This document shows positions 8,125-18,315 of a DNA stretch of 64,000 nucleotides, one piece after another (positions within the stretch are counted from its first letter, which is position 1; every line of letters begins with the position of its first letter). The position numbers and the translations under genes are program-made. The DNA is from Orenia marismortui DSM 5156 (GTDB lineage Bacteria; Bacillota; Halanaerobiia; Halobacteroidales; Halobacteroidaceae): assembly GCF_000379025.1 (NCBI RefSeq), contig NZ_KB900622.1, forward strand, positions 138,617-202,616. Direction: 5' to 3'. The notes below the pieces were generated by a model, which saw only the letters and a program-made list of their open reading frames with translations, did not search any database and had not been told where the DNA came from.

Positions 8125-9321
8125 TTAATTATCCATCAATAATTTTGTATCTCGAGCAATAACTAACTCTTCATTTGTTGGTATTATAAATACTTTAACT
8201 TTAGAATCATCAGCATTAATCTCAGTTATCTTAGCTCTTACATTATTTCTTTCACTATCAACTTTGATTCCCAAATAATCTAAATCATTACAAATCATCT
8301 CTCTTAAGTCTATAGCATTCTCACCAATTCCTGCTGTAAATACTATTGCATCTACACCATTCATAGCCGCAATATAAGAACCAATGTATTTTTTAACTCT
8401 ATAAACAAACATATTTGTTGCTAGTTGAGCACGTTTATTTCCATTACTTGCTGCTTCTCCTATATCACGAGAATCACTACTTATACCAGATACACCCAAG
8501 AAACCACTTTCTTTATTCATTAAATGATCCATCTCTTGAGGAGATAAACCTTCTTTCTCCATTACAAATGGTACAATTGCTGGGTCTATATCACCACAAC
8601 GAGTTCCCATTACTAAACCTTCTAATGGTGTAAGTCCCATACTTGTATCATAAGACTTACCATTTTTAACTGCAGTAACACTTGCTCCATTACCTAAATG
8701 GCAAGTAATAATCTTTAAATCTTCTATATCTTTACCCATTTCTTTAGCTGCCTGTTCCGCAACAAACTTGTGTGATGTACCATGAGCCCCATAACGTCTG
8801 ATAGAATGTTTCTCATATAACTCATATGGTAAAGCATACATGTATACATCTTCTGGCATGCTTTGATGGAAAGCTGAATCAAAAGTAGCTACTTGTGTTG
8901 CTTCAGGCATTAACTTCTCACAAACTTCAATCCCCATTAAGTTAGCAGGGTTATGTAATGGTGCTAAAGAAGCCCATCTATCAATTTCTTTCTTAACCTT
9001 TTCATCCACAATAACTGATTTATCAAAAGAGTCTCCACCTTGCACAACTCTATGCCCTACTGCATTAATCTCACTAACATTTGAAATAACACCCTTATCT
9101 TCATCAGTCAATGTATCAATAACTAGCTCCATTCCTACTCCATGATCAGGGATATCTTGCTTTATTTCAAACTCTTCTCCTGCAGATAACTCTTGTTCTA
9201 ATCTTGAACCTTCAATCCCAATCCTTTCAACTAAACCTTTAGCTAACACACTTTCATCTTCCATATTTATTAATTGATATTTAATTGAAGAACTACCACT
9301 ATTAATTACTAAAATCTTCAT
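8125..9321 (-). CDS. ackA: Acetate kinase
   Basis: Interconverts acetyl-phosphate plus ADP with acetate plus ATP, the energy-conserving end of acetogenic fermentation. 398 aa, normal length. ASKHA signatures: NSGSSSIKYQL at residues 7-17, ITCHLGNGASV near residue 205 and MGTRCGDIDP near residue 240. ATG preceded by AAGGAGG. Downstream of pta; the 360-bp gap between them is mostly a tandem repeat. Confidence 0.97.
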   Translation of the reverse strand: MKILVINSGSSSIKYQLINMEDESVLAKGLVERIGIEGSRLEQELSAGEEFEIKQDIPDHGVGMELVIDTLTDEDKGVISNVSEINAVGHRVVQGGDSFDKSVIVDEKVKKEIDRWASLAPLHNPANLMGIEVCEKLMPEATQVATFDSAFHQSMPEDVYMYALPYELYEKHSIRRYGAHGTSHKFVAEQAAKEMGKDIEDLKIITCHLGNGASVTAVKNGKSYDTSMGLTPLEGLVMGTRCGDIDPAIVPFVMEKEGLSPQEMDHLMNKESGFLGVSGISSDSRDIGEAASNGNKRAQLATNMFVYRVKKYIGSYIAAMNGVDAIVFTAGIGENAIDLREMICNDLDYLGIKVDSERNNVRAKITEINADDSKVKVFIIPTNEELVIARDTKLLMDN

Positions 9322-9390
9322 CTTAACTTCCTCCTTAAATTTGGTTATAACTATTATCTAACTTTCTATAACTTTCATTCTCTATTGCGA

Positions 9391-9676
9391 TCGATAAATT
9401 CTTAAAAAACATTAGAATTTTCTATTCTATCTTGACAAATTTATCATCTCTACTTTCATAAATTCTAGAAAAACAATATTACTTTATTTCCCCTTCAGGT
9501 TCTTTGAACCTTTCGTGGTCGATAAATTCTTAAAAAACCTTAGAATTTTCTATTCTATCTTGACAAAGTTACTATCTCTACTTTCATAAATTCTAGAAAA
9601 ACAATATTACTTTATTTCCCCTTCAGGTTCTTTGAACCTTTCGTGGTCGATAAATTCTTAAAAAACATTAGAATTT
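9391..9676. repeat. 128-bp tandem repeat between pta and ackA
   Basis: A unit beginning TCGATAAATTCTTAAAAAAC starts at 9391, 9519 and 9647, an exact 128-bp period: two full copies and about 30 bp of a third. The copies differ at only a few positions. Each full unit contains a TTCTAGAA-like palindrome and an AGGTTCTTTGAACCT hairpin. No ORF. It lies in the pta-ackA intergenic region and would be transcribed if the two genes share an mRNA. Confidence 0.85.
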
Positions 9677-9683
9677 ATCTTCC

Positions 9684-10682
9684 CTAGCAATTCTGTGCTT
9701 GTACAGCAGTAATAGCTGTCACATTAACTATATCTTGTACATTACATCCACGAGATAGATCATTTACAGGTTTAGCTACACCTTGTAAAATAGGTCCAAT
9801 AGCCTCAGCATGTGCTAACCTTTGTACTAATTTATAACAGATATTTCCTGCCTCTAAATCTGGGAAAATCAATACGTTTGCTGTTCCAGCAATATCACTC
9901 TCTGGATACTTCTTCTGAGCAACTACTGGTACTATTGCTGCATCAGATTGCATTTCTCCATCTATCTTCAATTCTGGTTTAATTTCTTTAGCCTTCTTAG
10001 CAGCTGACTGTACCTTATCAACATACTCATGCTTAGCACTACCATTTGTTGAGAAAGATAACATTGCTACTCTAGGATCAATCTCTGCTAAATCTTGTGC
10101 AGTTTTAGCAGAAGAAATTGCTATCTCAGCCAATTGATTTGCATCTGGATTTGGATTTACAGCACAATCTCCAAATACCATTAAACCATCTTGACCAAAA
10201 TCTTTATCCTGTACAATCATAATAAAAGCACCTGAAATAACAGAAATCCCTTCTGCAGTACCTACTACTTTAATAGCAGCACGCAATACATTACCAGTAG
10301 CATTGGCAGCTCCTGCTACTTTACCATCAGCATCTCCTTTTTTAACCATCATCGCTCCAAAGTACAAAGGATCTTTTATTTGTTCTTTAGCATCTTCTAA
10401 ACTAATACCTTTATGCTTTCTCAATTCATAATAAGTTTGAGCATACTCATCTAATCTTTCAAAATTTACTGGGTTAATAATTTCTGCTCCTGTTAAATCA
10501 ACTCCATGCTCTAAAGCAACATCTTTGACTTCCTGCTCATCACCAATCAAAACAATATCAGCGATTTCTTTTTCTAAAATAACTGGAACAGCTTTTACCA
10601 TTCTTGCTTCAGTTCCTTCTGGAAGAACTATCTTCTTTTTAGCTTTTCTTGCTTGTTCATGAATCATTCCTATAAAACTCAT
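9684..10682 (-). CDS. pta: Phosphate acetyltransferase
   Basis: Converts acetyl-CoA plus phosphate to acetyl-phosphate for AckA. 332 aa, the short single-domain PTA form. Motifs: KKIVLPEGTEARMVKA near the N-terminus, GDADGKVAGAANATGNVLRAA near residues 115-135 and FPDLEAGNICYKLVQRL near residue 275. ATG preceded by AAGGAGGAC. Divergent from tmcAL; the 292-bp gap between them probably holds both promoters but no clear boxes were assigned. Confidence 0.96.
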   Translation of the reverse strand: MSFIGMIHEQARKAKKKIVLPEGTEARMVKAVPVILEKEIADIVLIGDEQEVKDVALEHGVDLTGAEIINPVNFERLDEYAQTYYELRKHKGISLEDAKEQIKDPLYFGAMMVKKGDADGKVAGAANATGNVLRAAIKVVGTAEGISVISGAFIMIVQDKDFGQDGLMVFGDCAVNPNPDANQLAEIAISSAKTAQDLAEIDPRVAMLSFSTNGSAKHEYVDKVQSAAKKAKEIKPELKIDGEMQSDAAIVPVVAQKKYPESDIAGTANVLIFPDLEAGNICYKLVQRLAHAEAIGPILQGVAKPVNDLSRGCNVQDIVNVTAITAVQAQNC

Positions 10683-10974
10683 ATTTTTGTCCTCCTTTAT
10701 GTAACGACCATAATATTATTAATTATTTTTGTCCAACTCTATATTACTAGACTCAGTATATAAATTCCTTGTTTTAAGATAAAATATCTACAGATATATT
10801 CAAAGTTTAAATAATGGCAAAAATCAGTTTAATCACAATTTTAACAATTGTCTGATAATTATCGTATTATGTCCAAATTCACACACTTATTTTCTTATAA
10901 AACAGTTATATTTATACCAATAAATTGATATTTCTAACTAATCTATCTATAATAATAAATAAGGAGGAATTATT

Positions 10975-12267
10975 ATGAAGATTTTAGGGATCATTACAGA
11001 ATATAATCCTTTTCATCAAGGACATCAATTTCATATTAATAAATCATTAGAAAAAAGTAATGCTAATGCTTGTATATGTATTATGAGTGGACCTTTTTTA
11101 CAACGAGGTGAACCTGCAATAGTTAACCAATGGGCTAGAACTAAAATGGCTTTAAATTCTGGAGTTGACTTACTTATACAATTACCTGTTACTTATTCAG
11201 TACGAAGTGCAGAACATTTTGCTTTAGGAGCTGTTAAGTTACTAAATTCAACAGGTATAGTTGATTCTTTATGTTTTGGTAGTGAATTAGGAATAAGTAA
11301 GATATTGAGAGATATAGCTAAACTTATATCTGATAAACCTAAAGAATTAGACCTTAAAATTAAAAAAAATATGGATCAAGGAATCTCTTATCCTGCAGCT
11401 AGAAGTAAAGCAATATCAGAATATATAAAAATCAATTCCAGTAAATTTAAAGTTTCAGCATCTCAAGCTATGAATATATTAAATAACCCAAATAATATAC
11501 TTGGCTTAGAATATATGAAAGCATTAATAAAATTAAAGAGTCCAATTACTCCTCTAACTATTCAAAGGAAAGGTAGCCAATATCATTCTAAAAAATTAAA
11601 TCAATTAGCTAGTGCCTCTGCTATTAGAGAAGAAATCAGAATCAATCAAATCAATAACTCTATATTAATTAATGATAAAATTAGAGAAGTAATACCTACT
11701 ATTACATCTCAAATATTAATAGATCAATTTAAAAATAATCTAGGACCAATATTCTATGATAATTTTTCCACTCAAATATTAACTTTAATTAGAAGAACAA
11801 GTAGTGAAGAGTTAAAAAAATATGAAAATATTATAGGTGGCCTAGAAAATAGAATTAAAGAAGCAGCTAATAAAGCTACTTCTATACAAGAATTGATCGA
11901 TCTAATTAATACTAAACGCTTTACCAAAACAAGAATCCAAAGAATATTAACACATATTCTATTAGGTTTAGATCAAAAAACTCTAAATAACTTTGACCAA
12001 AATGGTGGTCCACAATATCTACGTATATTAGGCTTTAATAACAAAGGAAGGGATTTACTTAAACTAATCAAACAAAATTCTACCCTGCCCTTAATTACTA
12101 AAGTAGCAAATCACTTCAGAACAAATCAAAACCCTAATAATCTATTGCAAGAAATGTTAAATATTGATATTAAGGCTAATAATATTTATGCTTTAGCTTA
12201 TCCTAACAAACAAAAAAGGCAGGGAAATATCGACTTTTTTAATAATCCAATAATAAATATAGAGTAG
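10975..12267 (+). CDS. tmcAL: tRNA(Met) cytidine acetate ligase (YlbM)
   Basis: Activates acetate with ATP to acetyl-adenylate and forms N4-acetylcytidine at the wobble position of elongator tRNA-Met. 430 aa. Nucleotidyltransferase-type N-terminus GIITEYNPFHQGHQFH (HxGH-like motif) at residues 5-20, then MSGPFLQRGEPA and a central SASAIRE motif (KLNQLASASAIREE, about residue 210). Start ATG after AAGGAGG. Divergent from pta-ackA, which make its acetate substrate, and convergent with ylbL. Confidence 0.93.
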   Translation: MKILGIITEYNPFHQGHQFHINKSLEKSNANACICIMSGPFLQRGEPAIVNQWARTKMALNSGVDLLIQLPVTYSVRSAEHFALGAVKLLNSTGIVDSLCFGSELGISKILRDIAKLISDKPKELDLKIKKNMDQGISYPAARSKAISEYIKINSSKFKVSASQAMNILNNPNNILGLEYMKALIKLKSPITPLTIQRKGSQYHSKKLNQLASASAIREEIRINQINNSILINDKIREVIPTITSQILIDQFKNNLGPIFYDNFSTQILTLIRRTSSEELKKYENIIGGLENRIKEAANKATSIQELIDLINTKRFTKTRIQRILTHILLGLDQKTLNNFDQNGGPQYLRILGFNNKGRDLLKLIKQNSTLPLITKVANHFRTNQNPNNLLQEMLNIDIKANNIYALAYPNKQKRQGNIDFFNNPIINIE

Positions 12268-12286
12268 AAATCAAAAACTCTATATT
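12256..12286. terminator. Convergent hairpin between tmcAL and ylbL
   Basis: AATATAGAGT (12256-12265) pairs perfectly with ACTCTATATT (12277-12286); the left arm runs into the tmcAL stop codon. The tracts after the stem are T-rich but interrupted, so it is a modest bidirectional terminator. Confidence 0.5.
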
Positions 12287-12303
12287 CTATTATAATAAAT
12301 TTA

Positions 12304-13305
12304 TTAACCTTTTAAATTTTCTAAATAAGAGATAATATCTTCAACATTATCTACTATAACAATATCAATTCCATAGTCTTTCATTTGTTTAGCCTTATCT
12401 GAATTTCCTATAGGGGCAAAAAATATCTTTGCTCCTTTCTTTTTAGCAGCAACTATTTTCTGTTGAATACCATCTATCCTACCTATACTTCCATCCAAAT
12501 CAATAGTACCCGTTCCTGCAACTTTCAACCCATGAGTAATATCTTCTTTAGTTAAACGGTTAAATATCTCTAATGTAAACATACTACCAGCCGAAGGCCC
12601 CCCAATCTTGCCAGCATTAATACTAATATTAATTGGGAATTTATACTCTCTCTTATAAGGAGCAACAAATACACCTATTGAAGGATTATCTGAATTTTCT
12701 TGTAATGCTAAAGTTCTAAGCTGATAATTTTCTTTCTTTCCATTCCTTATAACAGTTATCTTAACTTCTTGACCCACTTCTCTATCTTGTATCTTCTTAA
12801 TTGTATCAGTCAATAATTGTACAGGTTTATCATCTACTGCAACTATAATATCTCCATCTTTTAACTTACCATAAGCATCTCCCTCTTCTAAAACCTTAAC
12901 TATCTTTACCCCCTCACCAGTTATTTCAGGGTTATAACCTGCTTCTTTTAAAGCAACAGCTGTAGCTTTTAATTGGCTTTCTTTCATCATCTCTAACATT
13001 AATTCTGCATACTCATTCATATCAATTCCTTGTGGCTTAGGCCTTAATTCAATGAATTTAGGTTTAAACAACTTAATATATATATAGTCAAATAACCTAG
13101 CCTCTCTCATGGAAACGGCTGTCAACATCACTTCACCTTCTATAGGATATTTGTTAGCTTTTACTTTCACCATTGGTGCTAAAGTCTTAGCTACTCCTGG
13201 TGAAATTCTATAATATCCCACAGGATAGAATACTAGAAACCCTACTATTAAAATAAGAATTAATCCAAAAATCAGAAGCTTATCTTCTTTATTTATCCTT
13301 CTCAT
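12304..13305 (-). CDS. ylbL: PDZ-domain Lon-like membrane protease (YlbL)
   Basis: Membrane-anchored serine-lysine protease acting outside the membrane. 333 aa: one transmembrane anchor (about residues 10-28), a central PDZ domain (about 125-200) and a C-terminal S16 Lon-type domain. The catalytic Ser lies in GGPSAGSMFT near residue 240 and the Lys in GIQQKIVAA near residue 284. It overlaps the end of ylbK by 17 bp, so the two are translationally coupled. In B. subtilis the orthologue is a minor DNA-damage checkpoint protease; the substrate here is unknown. Confidence 0.9.
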   Translation of the reverse strand: MRRINKEDKLLIFGLILILIVGFLVFYPVGYYRISPGVAKTLAPMVKVKANKYPIEGEVMLTAVSMREARLFDYIYIKLFKPKFIELRPKPQGIDMNEYAELMLEMMKESQLKATAVALKEAGYNPEITGEGVKIVKVLEEGDAYGKLKDGDIIVAVDDKPVQLLTDTIKKIQDREVGQEVKITVIRNGKKENYQLRTLALQENSDNPSIGVFVAPYKREYKFPINISINAGKIGGPSAGSMFTLEIFNRLTKEDITHGLKVAGTGTIDLDGSIGRIDGIQQKIVAAKKKGAKIFFAPIGNSDKAKQMKDYGIDIVIVDNVEDIISYLENLKG

Positions 13306-14083
13306 TATTATCCCACTCCTCTATTAACTTTCTAATCTTGGGAATAAGCTCTTTGGCAGCTTTATAACCCAAATCAATAGATCTTTCAGCATGATCTAAA
13401 CCAGTAGAAGGTATATTACCAACCTCTGGAATAATCAATAGATCAGCCCCAGTATTTTTATGTTTAGCAAGCTCTTGTTGCATAATATCTATTGAATTCA
13501 TAATCACATCAAAAATATTATTCACTTTACTACCATGTATTAGATTATGGCTAACCTCTACCCCAATAACTAGATCAGCTCCTAATTCCCTAACAGGACT
13601 AACAGGAACACGATTAATAACAGCACCATCTACTAACTTTTTCCCTTCTAATTCATAAGGTATATAAATACCTGGTACAGACATACTAGCTCTCATAGCA
13701 TCTGCTACTAAACCTTTATCTATAATTACTTCTTCTCCAGTTTCTATATCAGCTGCCAAAGCTACAAAAGGTATCTGCAAATCACTGAAATCTTTATTTT
13801 GAGTTAACAAATCAAAAAAGTCTCTAATTTTATTCCCTGCTATTAAACCTTTTCTAGGAACAGTAATATCAGTTAGATGCTCCCATTTCAAGTGAGTCGC
13901 TAATTTCTCTAATTTATCTAACTCTTGACCAGCAGAATAAAAACCACCAATTATGCTTCCCATACTTGTTCCACCTATATAATCAATCTTAATTTCTTCT
14001 TCTTCAAAAGCCTTTAAAACGCCTATATGTGCTAATCCCCTTGCTGATCCAGCTCCTAAAGCTAAACCAAGAGTTGGCTTCAT
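13289..14083 (-). CDS. ylbK: Patatin-like phospholipase family protein (YlbK)
   Basis: Predicted lipid acyl hydrolase with a Ser-Asp dyad. 264 aa. GAGSARGLAHIG oxyanion loop at residues 10-21, nucleophile elbow GTSMG near residue 39 and the DG(A) motif VDGAVINR near residue 152. Start ATG follows a GGGGTGAT site. First gene of a two-gene ylbK-ylbL unit; in many Firmicutes these neighbour ylbJ, which here is 20 kb away and interrupted. Confidence 0.9.
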   Translation of the reverse strand: MKPTLGLALGAGSARGLAHIGVLKAFEEEEIKIDYIGGTSMGSIIGGFYSAGQELDKLEKLATHLKWEHLTDITVPRKGLIAGNKIRDFFDLLTQNKDFSDLQIPFVALAADIETGEEVIIDKGLVADAMRASMSVPGIYIPYELEGKKLVDGAVINRVPVSPVRELGADLVIGVEVSHNLIHGSKVNNIFDVIMNSIDIMQQELAKHKNTGADLLIIPEVGNIPSTGLDHAERSIDLGYKAAKELIPKIRKLIEEWDNNEKDK

Positions 14084-14273
14084 TTAATCACCCCATAATT
14101 TAAAGTTCTGATAGCCATTTAATAATTTATCCTTTATATAATTATAAAACAAAACTTCTATTTATCCAAAAAGATTATGATATCTTTCTAATATCTTACT
14201 CCATTAGATAGTAATATATGTAAAATGTTATTGTCTCATTTAAAACTTTATCATTTAAAACTACTACTGAAAA

Positions 14274-14310
14274 CAAAAAAAGCTCAGGGGGATCCCCCCC
14301 TGAGCTTTTA
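14274..14310 (-). terminator. Strong terminator after the ferredoxin gene
   Basis: AGCTCAGGGGG (14281-14291) pairs perfectly with CCCCCTGAGCT (14296-14306) around a 4-nt loop. The minus strand then has seven T. This is the clearest intrinsic terminator in the window and lies 10 bp past the ferredoxin stop. Confidence 0.92.
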
Positions 14311-14319
14311 TGTATTTTA

Positions 14320-14487
14320 TTACTCCTCAATAGCCTCTACTGGGCAAGATCCAGCACAAGCACCACAATCGATACAAAGATCAGCATCAATTTCAAATTG
14401 AGTAGCACCTTCAGAAATAGCCTCTACTGGGCAAGTACTTTCACATACACCACAAGAAATACAAGAATCATTAATTGTATAAGCCAT
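14320..14487 (-). CDS. 2[4Fe-4S] ferredoxin, clostridial type
   Basis: Small electron carrier, 55 aa. Two clusters are visible as CISCGVCESTCP (residues 9-20) and CIDCGACAGSCP (38-49), with the internal duplication typical of clostridial ferredoxins. Acidic pI. ATG at 14487 behind GGAGGTG. Monocistronic: terminator directly after it and about 200 bp of AT-rich spacer before it. Likely partner of hydrogenases and pyruvate:ferredoxin oxidoreductase encoded elsewhere. Confidence 0.97.
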   Translation of the reverse strand: MAYTINDSCISCGVCESTCPVEAISEGATQFEIDADLCIDCGACAGSCPVEAIEE

Positions 14488-14705
14488 TACATTCACCTCC
14501 AGCTTAAATAAGATGATAATTCCAAAAATATTGATTAATTTTAAATATAACTAAAAAACTTAAATTAAATTGATTATGTAAGTAATTATCTTACGCTAAT
14601 AGAATAGCATATGTATATTATCTTGTCAATAAAAGGAGAAAAACATAAATGATAATCACAATCAATTTATACAAACTAAGCAGATAAGATAAAAACTATA
14701 TAACT

Positions 14706-17105
14706 CTATCTAATTTCTATCTTGCTTACATTAATACCTACATTAATTTTTAAATCACCATTATTATATTCCCAATCGTCACTCTTTATTCCATCTATCA
14801 TTACCATATTAGGCTCTAAAGATAAATTTTTAAATCTAATTAAATAATTACTATAATCTAATTGATAATTCTCTATCAAATTATATATTCTAAACTCTAA
14901 TTTCCCACCTTCATAAAGATAACTAAAATCTCTGACATTATATTTTCCTTGCTGATAAGCAAAACTAATCCCATCATCTTCATAAAGACGATAATTATCT
15001 TCTCTCACATCAGTACTCAAATATACATTTAACTCCAATTCTTCTATCTGCTCTTCACCAACATAATTCATAGACGGAGCTAAAGGCAGAATACTACCTG
15101 CTTTAATAAAGATTGGCATTGTCTCTAAAGGTGCCTTAGCTATAATATTCTTTCCACCATCATAACTATTTCCAGTCCAGAAGTCATACCATTCTCCCTC
15201 TGGTAAATATACCATTCGCTCGCTTCTATCTGGTTGATATACCGGTGCTACTAAGATACTATCACCAACCATAAATTGATCTGATAGGTTATAGGTCTGT
15301 TCATCATCTGGATACTCTAAAATCAAAGGCCTCATTACAGGTAATCCACTTTGATAGGATTCATAAAAAAGATTATAGAGATGAAGCAAGAATCTATAAC
15401 GCAACTTAATATACTTTCTAATTATCTTTTCATAGTCTTCACCAAAAGCCCAAGGCTCTTGATTAATATTATTAATAGCACAATGATTTCTAAAAAATGG
15501 CATGAACATACCTAGCTGTGTCCAACGGGTCAATAACTCCCCATCACTATTATCGGAAAATCCTCCTACATCTGTTCCACAAAAACTAATCCCCGAAAGT
15601 CCCATATTCATCAACATCGGTATCGCCATCTCTAAATGAATCCAAAAACTACGATTATCTCCTGTCCAGACAGCTGAATAACGTTGAATTCCTGAAAAAC
15701 CTGCTCTAGTTAAGACAAAAGGACGTTCATTAGGTTTATATCTCTTTAAGCCTTCATAAGTAGCTTGCCCTTCTAATAATCCATACAAATTGTGAAAACG
15801 GCGATGAGTGCCTAAATCACCATCATTGTCATGGACAACTTCTATATCCATAGTACTACTACCATTGAAGATAGCAGGTTCATTCATATCATTCCAAATA
15901 CCTTTAACTCCTTTATCTAATAATAACTGATGCTTATCTCCCCACCATCTTCTAACCTCTGCTTTTGTAAAGTCTGGTAACAGACACTCACCAGGCCATA
16001 CCTTACCGATATAATATTCTCCATCTAAATACTTACAGAAGTAATCACCTTTAATACCTTCTTGATATAGATTATAGCGAGGGTCTTTCTTTACCCCAGG
16101 ATCAATAATCGTTACTACTTTAAAACCATCCTCAGCTAAATCATTTAACATATGTTTAGGTTGAGGGAACTTCTGTTCATCCCAAGTAAAGACCTTATAT
16201 TCATCCATATAATGAATATCAAGATGGATTACATCACAGGGAATATCCTTTCTACGAAATTGCTTGGCTATCTCTTTAACCTCTTCCTCAGGATGATAGC
16301 TATAACGAGATTGATGATATCCTAAAGACCATTTTGGTGGCAAAGGCATCCTTCCTGTCAAATCTGTATAATTTTTAATTATATCTTTGATACCAGTACC
16401 ATTAATAAAGTAATAATCTAACTTACCACCTTCAGACCAAAAAGAATAATATTTTTCAGAGTTGAGACCTAAATCAAAATGGGTCTTATAGCTATTATCA
16501 AAATAAATTCCATAGTTTCTTCCTTGACTAAATCCAATCAAAAAAGGAATTGATTGATATAAAGGATCTGTGCTTGGTACATGAGGGTTGAAAGTATCGG
16601 TATTCCACATAGTATATTTACGTCCTCGTTTATCTAAATATCCAGTCTTCTCCCCTAGTCCATAGAACCTTTCATTTGGCCCTAACTCTTTCCAAGCTCT
16701 GACCTCATCACCACTCCAACCTAGAGAATGCTCGCTATAATCTTGATGAATCAAATTACCCTCTAAATCATAAAAACTTAAAAAGAACTTCGTCTTATTA
16801 ATTACAATTTTTAAAGAGTCTGTTCTTACCTCTAACTTCTCTGCTTTATCTTCAATAGTAAAATTGTTATAAGATAGATCATGCTTAATTACAGCTGGAG
16901 TATTACTCAAATCCACTTGATTATCACGCTTAGCCATAACTACTCTAACTATATCACTACTTAAAAACTCTAAGATTATTCTCCCCTCTACTAATCTTAG
17001 AACTAATTTGTTTTCTTCTTTGTGATGACCTAAATATTCACTTAAAATAAAATAATTATTGTTTTGATCAAAACTTCCTCTATCTATAATCTCAGAACTA
17101 TTCAT
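14706..17105 (-). CDS. Glycoside hydrolase family 31 alpha-glucosidase
   Basis: Probable cytoplasmic retaining alpha-glucosidase, with no signal peptide. 799 aa from the ATG at 17105 after AGGAG; a TTG three codons upstream is possible. Catalytic nucleophile Asp in GIWNDMNEPAIF and acid/base Asp in WTGDNRSFW, with the GH31 motifs HQSRYSYHPEEEV and DIHYMDEYKVF. N-terminal beta-sandwich (about 1-240), TIM barrel (about 260-620) and C-terminal beta domains. It follows the LacI-type gene by 38 bp and is likely its regulatory target, used in maltooligosaccharide or isomaltose breakdown. Confidence 0.93.
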   Translation of the reverse strand: MNSSEIIDRGSFDQNNNYFILSEYLGHHKEENKLVLRLVEGRIILEFLSSDIVRVVMAKRDNQVDLSNTPAVIKHDLSYNNFTIEDKAEKLEVRTDSLKIVINKTKFFLSFYDLEGNLIHQDYSEHSLGWSGDEVRAWKELGPNERFYGLGEKTGYLDKRGRKYTMWNTDTFNPHVPSTDPLYQSIPFLIGFSQGRNYGIYFDNSYKTHFDLGLNSEKYYSFWSEGGKLDYYFINGTGIKDIIKNYTDLTGRMPLPPKWSLGYHQSRYSYHPEEEVKEIAKQFRRKDIPCDVIHLDIHYMDEYKVFTWDEQKFPQPKHMLNDLAEDGFKVVTIIDPGVKKDPRYNLYQEGIKGDYFCKYLDGEYYIGKVWPGECLLPDFTKAEVRRWWGDKHQLLLDKGVKGIWNDMNEPAIFNGSSTMDIEVVHDNDGDLGTHRRFHNLYGLLEGQATYEGLKRYKPNERPFVLTRAGFSGIQRYSAVWTGDNRSFWIHLEMAIPMLMNMGLSGISFCGTDVGGFSDNSDGELLTRWTQLGMFMPFFRNHCAINNINQEPWAFGEDYEKIIRKYIKLRYRFLLHLYNLFYESYQSGLPVMRPLILEYPDDEQTYNLSDQFMVGDSILVAPVYQPDRSERMVYLPEGEWYDFWTGNSYDGGKNIIAKAPLETMPIFIKAGSILPLAPSMNYVGEEQIEELELNVYLSTDVREDNYRLYEDDGISFAYQQGKYNVRDFSYLYEGGKLEFRIYNLIENYQLDYSNYLIRFKNLSLEPNMVMIDGIKSDDWEYNNGDLKINVGINVSKIEIR

Positions 17106-17143
17106 TCTTATCAACTCCTATTTATATCTAGTGTAGAACCCAC

Positions 17144-18184
17144 TTATTTTAAATTTTTAACTGAATCGCGTTCAATTAATTCTATAGAAAGTGTTAATGA
17201 ATGATCATCAGTTCTCTTACCAGCAATTAGACTAATCAACAGCTCTGTAGCACGCCTTCCCTTTAAAAATACTGGTTGACTTATTGTACTAAGAGAAGGA
17301 TGTAAAAATTCAGTATAAGGGAAATTATCAAAGCTGACAACTGAAATATCCTCAGGAATATTAAGTTTAAGTTCATTTAACTTCTTATAGATTCCAATAC
17401 TCATGATATCCGCAGTTGAAAAAATTCCTGTTATATCATGATTCTGATTTAATAACTCCTCTACCCCTTGGTAGCCCCCCTCCATAGAAACACCTACATT
17501 ACATATATTCTCTTCTTTAATAGGAATATCTCTTTCAAACAATGCCTTTTGATAACCTTTAAATCGTTCCATATCAACGCCATCTTCTATTAATTCGCCA
17601 CTAATCAAAGCAATCTCCTTATGCCCCAAATCCAATAGATGCTTAGTAGCGATATATCCACCATATTCATCATCAATACCTATTTTATAGAAATTATCAT
17701 TATCAGTATAGCTATCAATCAAAACTACAGGAACTTTAACTTTAGCTAAACTATTTAAAAGTTTAGGCAGAGCACCAATAATAATTAAACCATCTAAATC
17801 TCTTTGCAAAATTATACTTTTTATCTTATCAGCTGTAATAGTAGAAGCAATAAGTAATATACTATAACCTGCTTTTGTACTTGTTGACTCTATACTATTG
17901 AGTATATTACCATAGAAGGGATTATCAAAATTGAAATTATCCTTAGTGCTTTTAACTGCTTCATCATTATTACCCCAATCAGGAATTAGCACCCCTATTA
18001 AATTACTCTTTTGACCCACCAAATTCCGAGCAGAGAGATTAGGTTGATATCCTAAGCTTTCAACAGCCTTCAACACCTTTTCTTTGGTTTCAACAGTTAC
18101 ATTTCCTTTATTATTAATTACATATGATACTGTAGCAATAGAGACTCCTGCTTCTTTAGCAACATCTTTAATTGTAACCCCCAT
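17144..18184 (-). CDS. LacI-family transcriptional regulator
   Basis: Sugar-responsive repressor. 346 aa from the ATG at 18184, 5 nt after GGGGGAGG; the in-frame extension upstream has no site. N-terminal LacI helix-turn-helix TIKDVAKEAGVSIATVSYVIN (residues 3-23 region) with the hinge helix GYQPNLSARNL, then a periplasmic-binding-protein-like core ending with IERDSV. Forms an operon with the GH31 gene. A perfect LacI-type palindrome about 290 bp upstream is the probable operator, so it likely autoregulates. Confidence 0.93.
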   Translation of the reverse strand: MGVTIKDVAKEAGVSIATVSYVINNKGNVTVETKEKVLKAVESLGYQPNLSARNLVGQKSNLIGVLIPDWGNNDEAVKSTKDNFNFDNPFYGNILNSIESTSTKAGYSILLIASTITADKIKSIILQRDLDGLIIIGALPKLLNSLAKVKVPVVLIDSYTDNDNFYKIGIDDEYGGYIATKHLLDLGHKEIALISGELIEDGVDMERFKGYQKALFERDIPIKEENICNVGVSMEGGYQGVEELLNQNHDITGIFSTADIMSIGIYKKLNELKLNIPEDISVVSFDNFPYTEFLHPSLSTISQPVFLKGRRATELLISLIAGKRTDDHSLTLSIELIERDSVKNLK

Positions 18185-18315
18185 TAGAACCTCCCCCTTA
18201 AGAATTGAAATGATATATGGCTTATAACCATTAACTCTGTATCTCTTAATCATTAGATTGAAGAATTTTAGATAAATTGTATTATAATCATCAAACTTTA
18301 GAATAAAAACTACAT

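Noticed and set aside
9391..9676. CRISPR array
   Set aside because: The unit is 128 bp in direct tandem with no short repeat-spacer pattern and no cas genes.
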